Shown: positions 61,816 to 64,000 of the stretch, piece by piece
Numbering within the stretch: the stretch's first letter is position 1
How the letters are laid out: the number at the start of each line of letters is the position of its first letter
Source of the DNA: an uncultured Hyphomicrobium sp.
Lineage (GTDB): Bacteria > Pseudomonadota > Alphaproteobacteria > Rhizobiales > Hyphomicrobiaceae
Reading direction: 5' to 3'
Assembly (NCBI GenBank): GCA_934555825.1
Contig: CAKTFJ010000007.1
Span: forward strand, 1-64,000
Length of the DNA: 64,000 nt
The notes under the pieces: generated by a model
Database searches by the model: none
What the model was told of the DNA's origin: nothing
The model's input: only the letters and a program-made list of their open reading frames with translations
Made by a program: the position numbers and the translations under genes

Positions 61816-62618
61816 GCGTGGGCCTCTTTCGGCTTCGGGCGGTTGTGAAGCCCGCACTCTTTGCCGTCCTCGTTCTCCCACCACCAGCGGCCGGCGCGGA
61901 TATCCTCACCGGGTCGGATGGCGCGCGTGCACGGCTGGCATCCGATGGACGGAAAGCCGCGTGCGTGGAGCTGATTGATCGGAACTCTGTTGGCGACGAT
62001 GTAGGCCTCGAGCGTCTCAAGGCTCCAGTCGGCGATGGGGTTCAGCTTGACGAGGCCCTGCACCGCATCCCAGGCCGCGAACGGAACATGCGAGCGCCCT
62101 TGGGATTGATCGCGCCGGAGCCCCGTGATCCATCCTGCAGCGCCTGTGAGCGCCTTGTTCAGCGGCAGCACCTTGCGCACGTGGCAGCATGCCTTGCGCG
62201 CCTCGATCGACTGGCGAAAGCCCATGATGCCATCGCGGGCGACGAGCGCCTCGACGTCGGCGGCTTCCGGAAACACCACGCGGACGGCCGGCTTATAGCG
62301 CAGCACGCTGGCTTCGAGGGTTTCGAGCGTCTCGGGGAAATGGCGCCCTGTGTCGAGCGTGAAGACGTCGAACGCACGCCCCGTCGCGTCGATGGCGTGG
62401 AGCACGGCCTGATCCTCGATCCCGAGGCTGGTGGAGAAGGCGATCCGTCCTGGAATCGCATCGGAAATGGCGACCAGACGCGCCTCGATGGTGTCGAGGG
62501 CGGCAAGTTCAGCATCGAGACGGGTCGCGAGCGCGTCCCCGCCGCCGGCAAGGGCGGAATGATCTGTCGGCGCACCGGCGGAGCCTCCGGCGCGCACCTG
62601 AACACTCGATTGGGTCAT
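61812..62618 (-). CDS. cysH: Assimilatory adenylylsulfate (APS) reductase, CysH family
   Basis: A 268-aa CysH-family reductase that yields sulfite. Unlike PAPS-type enzymes it has the cysteine set for a [4Fe-4S] cluster: [11 protein letters not shown] and [10 protein letters not shown], with a final ECGLH active-site motif. This marks it as the APS-using type. The absence of cysC or a CysC domain in the window agrees. It is first in the minus-strand cysHDN operon. Confidence 0.94.
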   Translation of the reverse strand: MTQSSVQVRAGGSAGAPTDHSALAGGGDALATRLDAELAALDTIEARLVAISDAIPGRIAFSTSLGIEDQAVLHAIDATGRAFDVFTLDTGRHFPETLETLEASVLRYKPAVRVVFPEAADVEALVARDGIMGFRQSIEARKACCHVRKVLPLNKALTGAAGWITGLRRDQSQGRSHVPFAAWDAVQGLVKLNPIADWSLETLEAYIVANRVPINQLHARGFPSIGCQPCTRAIRPGEDIRAGRWWWENEDGKECGLHNRPKPKEAHA

Positions 62619-62839
62619 GAAATCCTCCGATGGCCGGAAGCTAATGAAATGCCGTTCCCAAATAAAGGGGCGTCCTGAAATAAAAATAGTATCTCATTCC
62701 GAGAGGGCGGAGGTGGAGAAAAATTGTTCCGCAGAGGCTGCTTTGGGAACCATTTCTTGCAGAGCAGCATGGCTCAGCACCGCCCCGCAGCGTCGGGGCG
62801 GATCTAACAGCCCTCGGCGGAATGGAAAACGGACGCTCT

Positions 62840-63280
62840 CTACCAGGTCCCAGTGTTCTCCATGGACGCCCAAGGGTCGGCTTTGGGCAATGAAGGCCCC
62901 TTTTGGAGAAGCTCGATCGAGATGCCGTCGGGAGAGCGGACGAAGGCCATGCGTCCGTCCCGCGGCGGCCGGTTAATGACCACGCCGCCTTCCGCAAGCT
63001 TGGCGCAGGCCGCATAGATGTCGTCCACCTCGAACGCCAGGTGGCCGAAGTTGCGGCCGGAGCCGTACTCCTCAGGATCCCAGTTGTGGGTGAGTTCGAT
63101 CAGAGGCGCCTTTTCGGTGCCCGCCTGCGGCTCGTCCCCGGGCGCGGCGAGGAAGACCAGCGTAAAGCGTCCGATGGGGTTCGCGATCCGCCGCGTTTCG
63201 ACAAGACCGAGCAGCCCGCAATAGAACGCCAGACTGTCTTCGAGGCTCCTGACGCGAACCATAGTATGGAGATAGCGCAT
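62840..63280 (-). CDS. gloA: Glyoxalase family protein (lactoylglutathione lyase-like)
   Basis: A 146-aa vicinal-oxygen-chelate protein. [25 protein letters not shown] and [24 protein letters not shown] follow glyoxalase I, with metal-binding His and Glu residues in HTMV, ELTHNW, GHLAF and SIELLQ. It probably detoxifies methylglyoxal. The ATG at 63280 has GAGAGG upstream; the longer reading frame is not supported by homology. Confidence 0.9.
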   Translation of the reverse strand: MRYLHTMVRVRSLEDSLAFYCGLLGLVETRRIANPIGRFTLVFLAAPGDEPQAGTEKAPLIELTHNWDPEEYGSGRNFGHLAFEVDDIYAACAKLAEGGVVINRPPRDGRMAFVRSPDGISIELLQKGPSLPKADPWASMENTGTW

Positions 63281-63833
63281 ATGGACCTCTCGCTGTTGCA
63301 CGCATATCACGCGAAACATCCCATGAACACAAGGAGCGGAGCCGCCCAACCCGGCGACTTCCCTCAGCTTTCGCGCTCGACGGGCTCCAAATGACGTTAT
63401 CCCCAGGCCCTCCACTGGCTTCGCTGGAGGCCCGGACCCTGCGTCCCAATCTCCGGGAATCCCGTTAGCAGGCCTGTCGTCAAAGCGAATCACTTGGCAG
63501 CTCTGCGGGCCCGAGCGGACCCAAAAAGCACCTCGATGCACATGCGACACGGCTGGGATCAGCCCAGGCTCAGAAAATTTCCGGAACATTGGATTGCTAA
63601 AAAAGGGTTAATGAACTCAGTCCCTTGCTGGTCCCATCTCATGTGGACATGCCGTGAGTGGCGTCCCATCCGATGTGCCCCATCTGGACGAGGGGCTGGC
63701 CTCGACCCTTCGAGGTGATATTCTCCGCTCATCGCCGAGACCGAATACAGTCGATGTTGAGGGCTGACACTGTATTGGGGGCAAGGCGGCGCATTGATGT
63801 TCAACGTAGGCCAAGTATAGGCGGGGTAAAATT
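63281..63833. other. Intergenic region without a clear gene
   Basis: About 550 bases between the divergent glyoxalase and cold-shock genes. Only short, low-quality ORFs occur. It probably holds the two promoters and a leader for the cold-shock gene; such leaders are often long. Confidence 0.6.
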
Positions 63834-64000
63834 ATGGGGGATTCCAAGCTACCTCCGGAGTATCCGGGCGACGGAGTATTGTCTGAAGGCGATCTGGAGC
63901 GCCTGGAGGAAGGTGGTCTCGAAGTATTCGAGATTGCGGGCACCATAAAGTGGTTCGATGTGGCGAAGGGATACGGATTTATTGTCCCCGACAACGGACT
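63834..64000 (+). CDS. Cold-shock domain protein, N-terminal part (runs off right edge)
   Basis: The first 55 residues are present. After an acidic N-terminal extension of about 33 residues (MGDSKLPPEYPGDGVLSEGD) comes the RNA-binding motif GTIKWFDVAKGYGFIVPDNG, the first half of a cold-shock domain (RNP1 is the KGYGFI segment). Alphaproteobacteria have longer, two-domain Csp proteins with such extensions; the missing part would tell. No clear ribosome site precedes the ATG at 63834. Confidence 0.85.
   Translation, partial: MGDSKLPPEYPGDGVLSEGDLERLEEGGLEVFEIAGTIKWFDVAKGYGFIVPDNG

Overview
The window is GC-rich alphaproteobacterial DNA from a methylotroph. The lanthanide-type methanol dehydrogenase set (XoxF, XoxG, XoxJ), a complete pqqABCDE locus, the formyltransferase/hydrolase complex (fhcABCD), fae, mch, mtdB and many genes for tetrahydromethanopterin (H4MPT) and methylofuran synthesis lie close together. 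A Hyphomicrobium-like member of Hyphomicrobiales is the best guess, by inference from gene content; no rRNA or other taxonomic marker is present.

Layout. 1-5.2 kb: truncated glutamate dehydrogenase, a 63-aa protein, tRNA-Lys(CTT), leuA with a leucine-rich leader and hairpin, a PhzF-family protein and a NUDIX hydrolase. 5.3-8 kb: a patatin-like lipoprotein, a MaoC-like dehydratase, an orphan pqqA copy and a small ORF. 8-13.5 kb: a probable copper cassette (YcnI-PCuAC fusion, TonB receptor, DUF2946), a DUF1194 protein and two small exported proteins. 13.6-18.4 kb: fhcBADC on the minus strand. 18.5-28.3 kb: an MxaD-like protein, a YVTN propeller, two unknown exported proteins, a SoxYZ-like carrier and metallohydrolase pair divergent from xoxF, then xoxG, xoxJ and a rhodanese-like protein. 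28.4-33.5 kb: an ABC system of the PQQ-dehydrogenase-associated type, related to lanthanide uptake systems. 33.8-39.3 kb: a second ABC system (NitT/TauT type) running with overlaps or short gaps into mfnB, folB-like, amino-acid-kinase and DUF447 genes. 39.3-49.3 kb: the C1/H4MPT block (MfnF-like, HisA-like, fae, CitG-like, ATP-grasp, mch, ATP-grasp, mtdB, mptG, PCD, folK). 49.4-53.4 kb: a c-type cytochrome and pqqABCDE. 53.9-62.6 kb: assimilatory sulfate reduction (cysJ, cysI, two TauE/SafE permeases, cysN, cysD, cysH). 62.8-64 kb: a glyoxalase-family protein and a truncated cold-shock protein.

How it works together (inference from known families). Methanol is oxidised in the periplasm by XoxF with PQQ and a lanthanide. 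Electrons go to XoxG and perhaps on to the small cytochrome at 49.4 kb. Formaldehyde is condensed with H4MPT by Fae, oxidised by MtdB, cyclised by Mch, and released as formate by Fhc using methylofuran. The ABC systems and the TonB receptor probably supply metals or other solutes. No mxaFI genes are in the window, so the methanol dehydrogenase seen here is lanthanide-dependent.

The best candidates for something poorly described are the second pqqA with its own promoter region and terminator, the periplasmic unit at 18.5-21.4 kb, the SoxYZ-like carrier with its metallohydrolase opposite xoxF, and the NitT/TauT ABC system tied to methylofuran genes.
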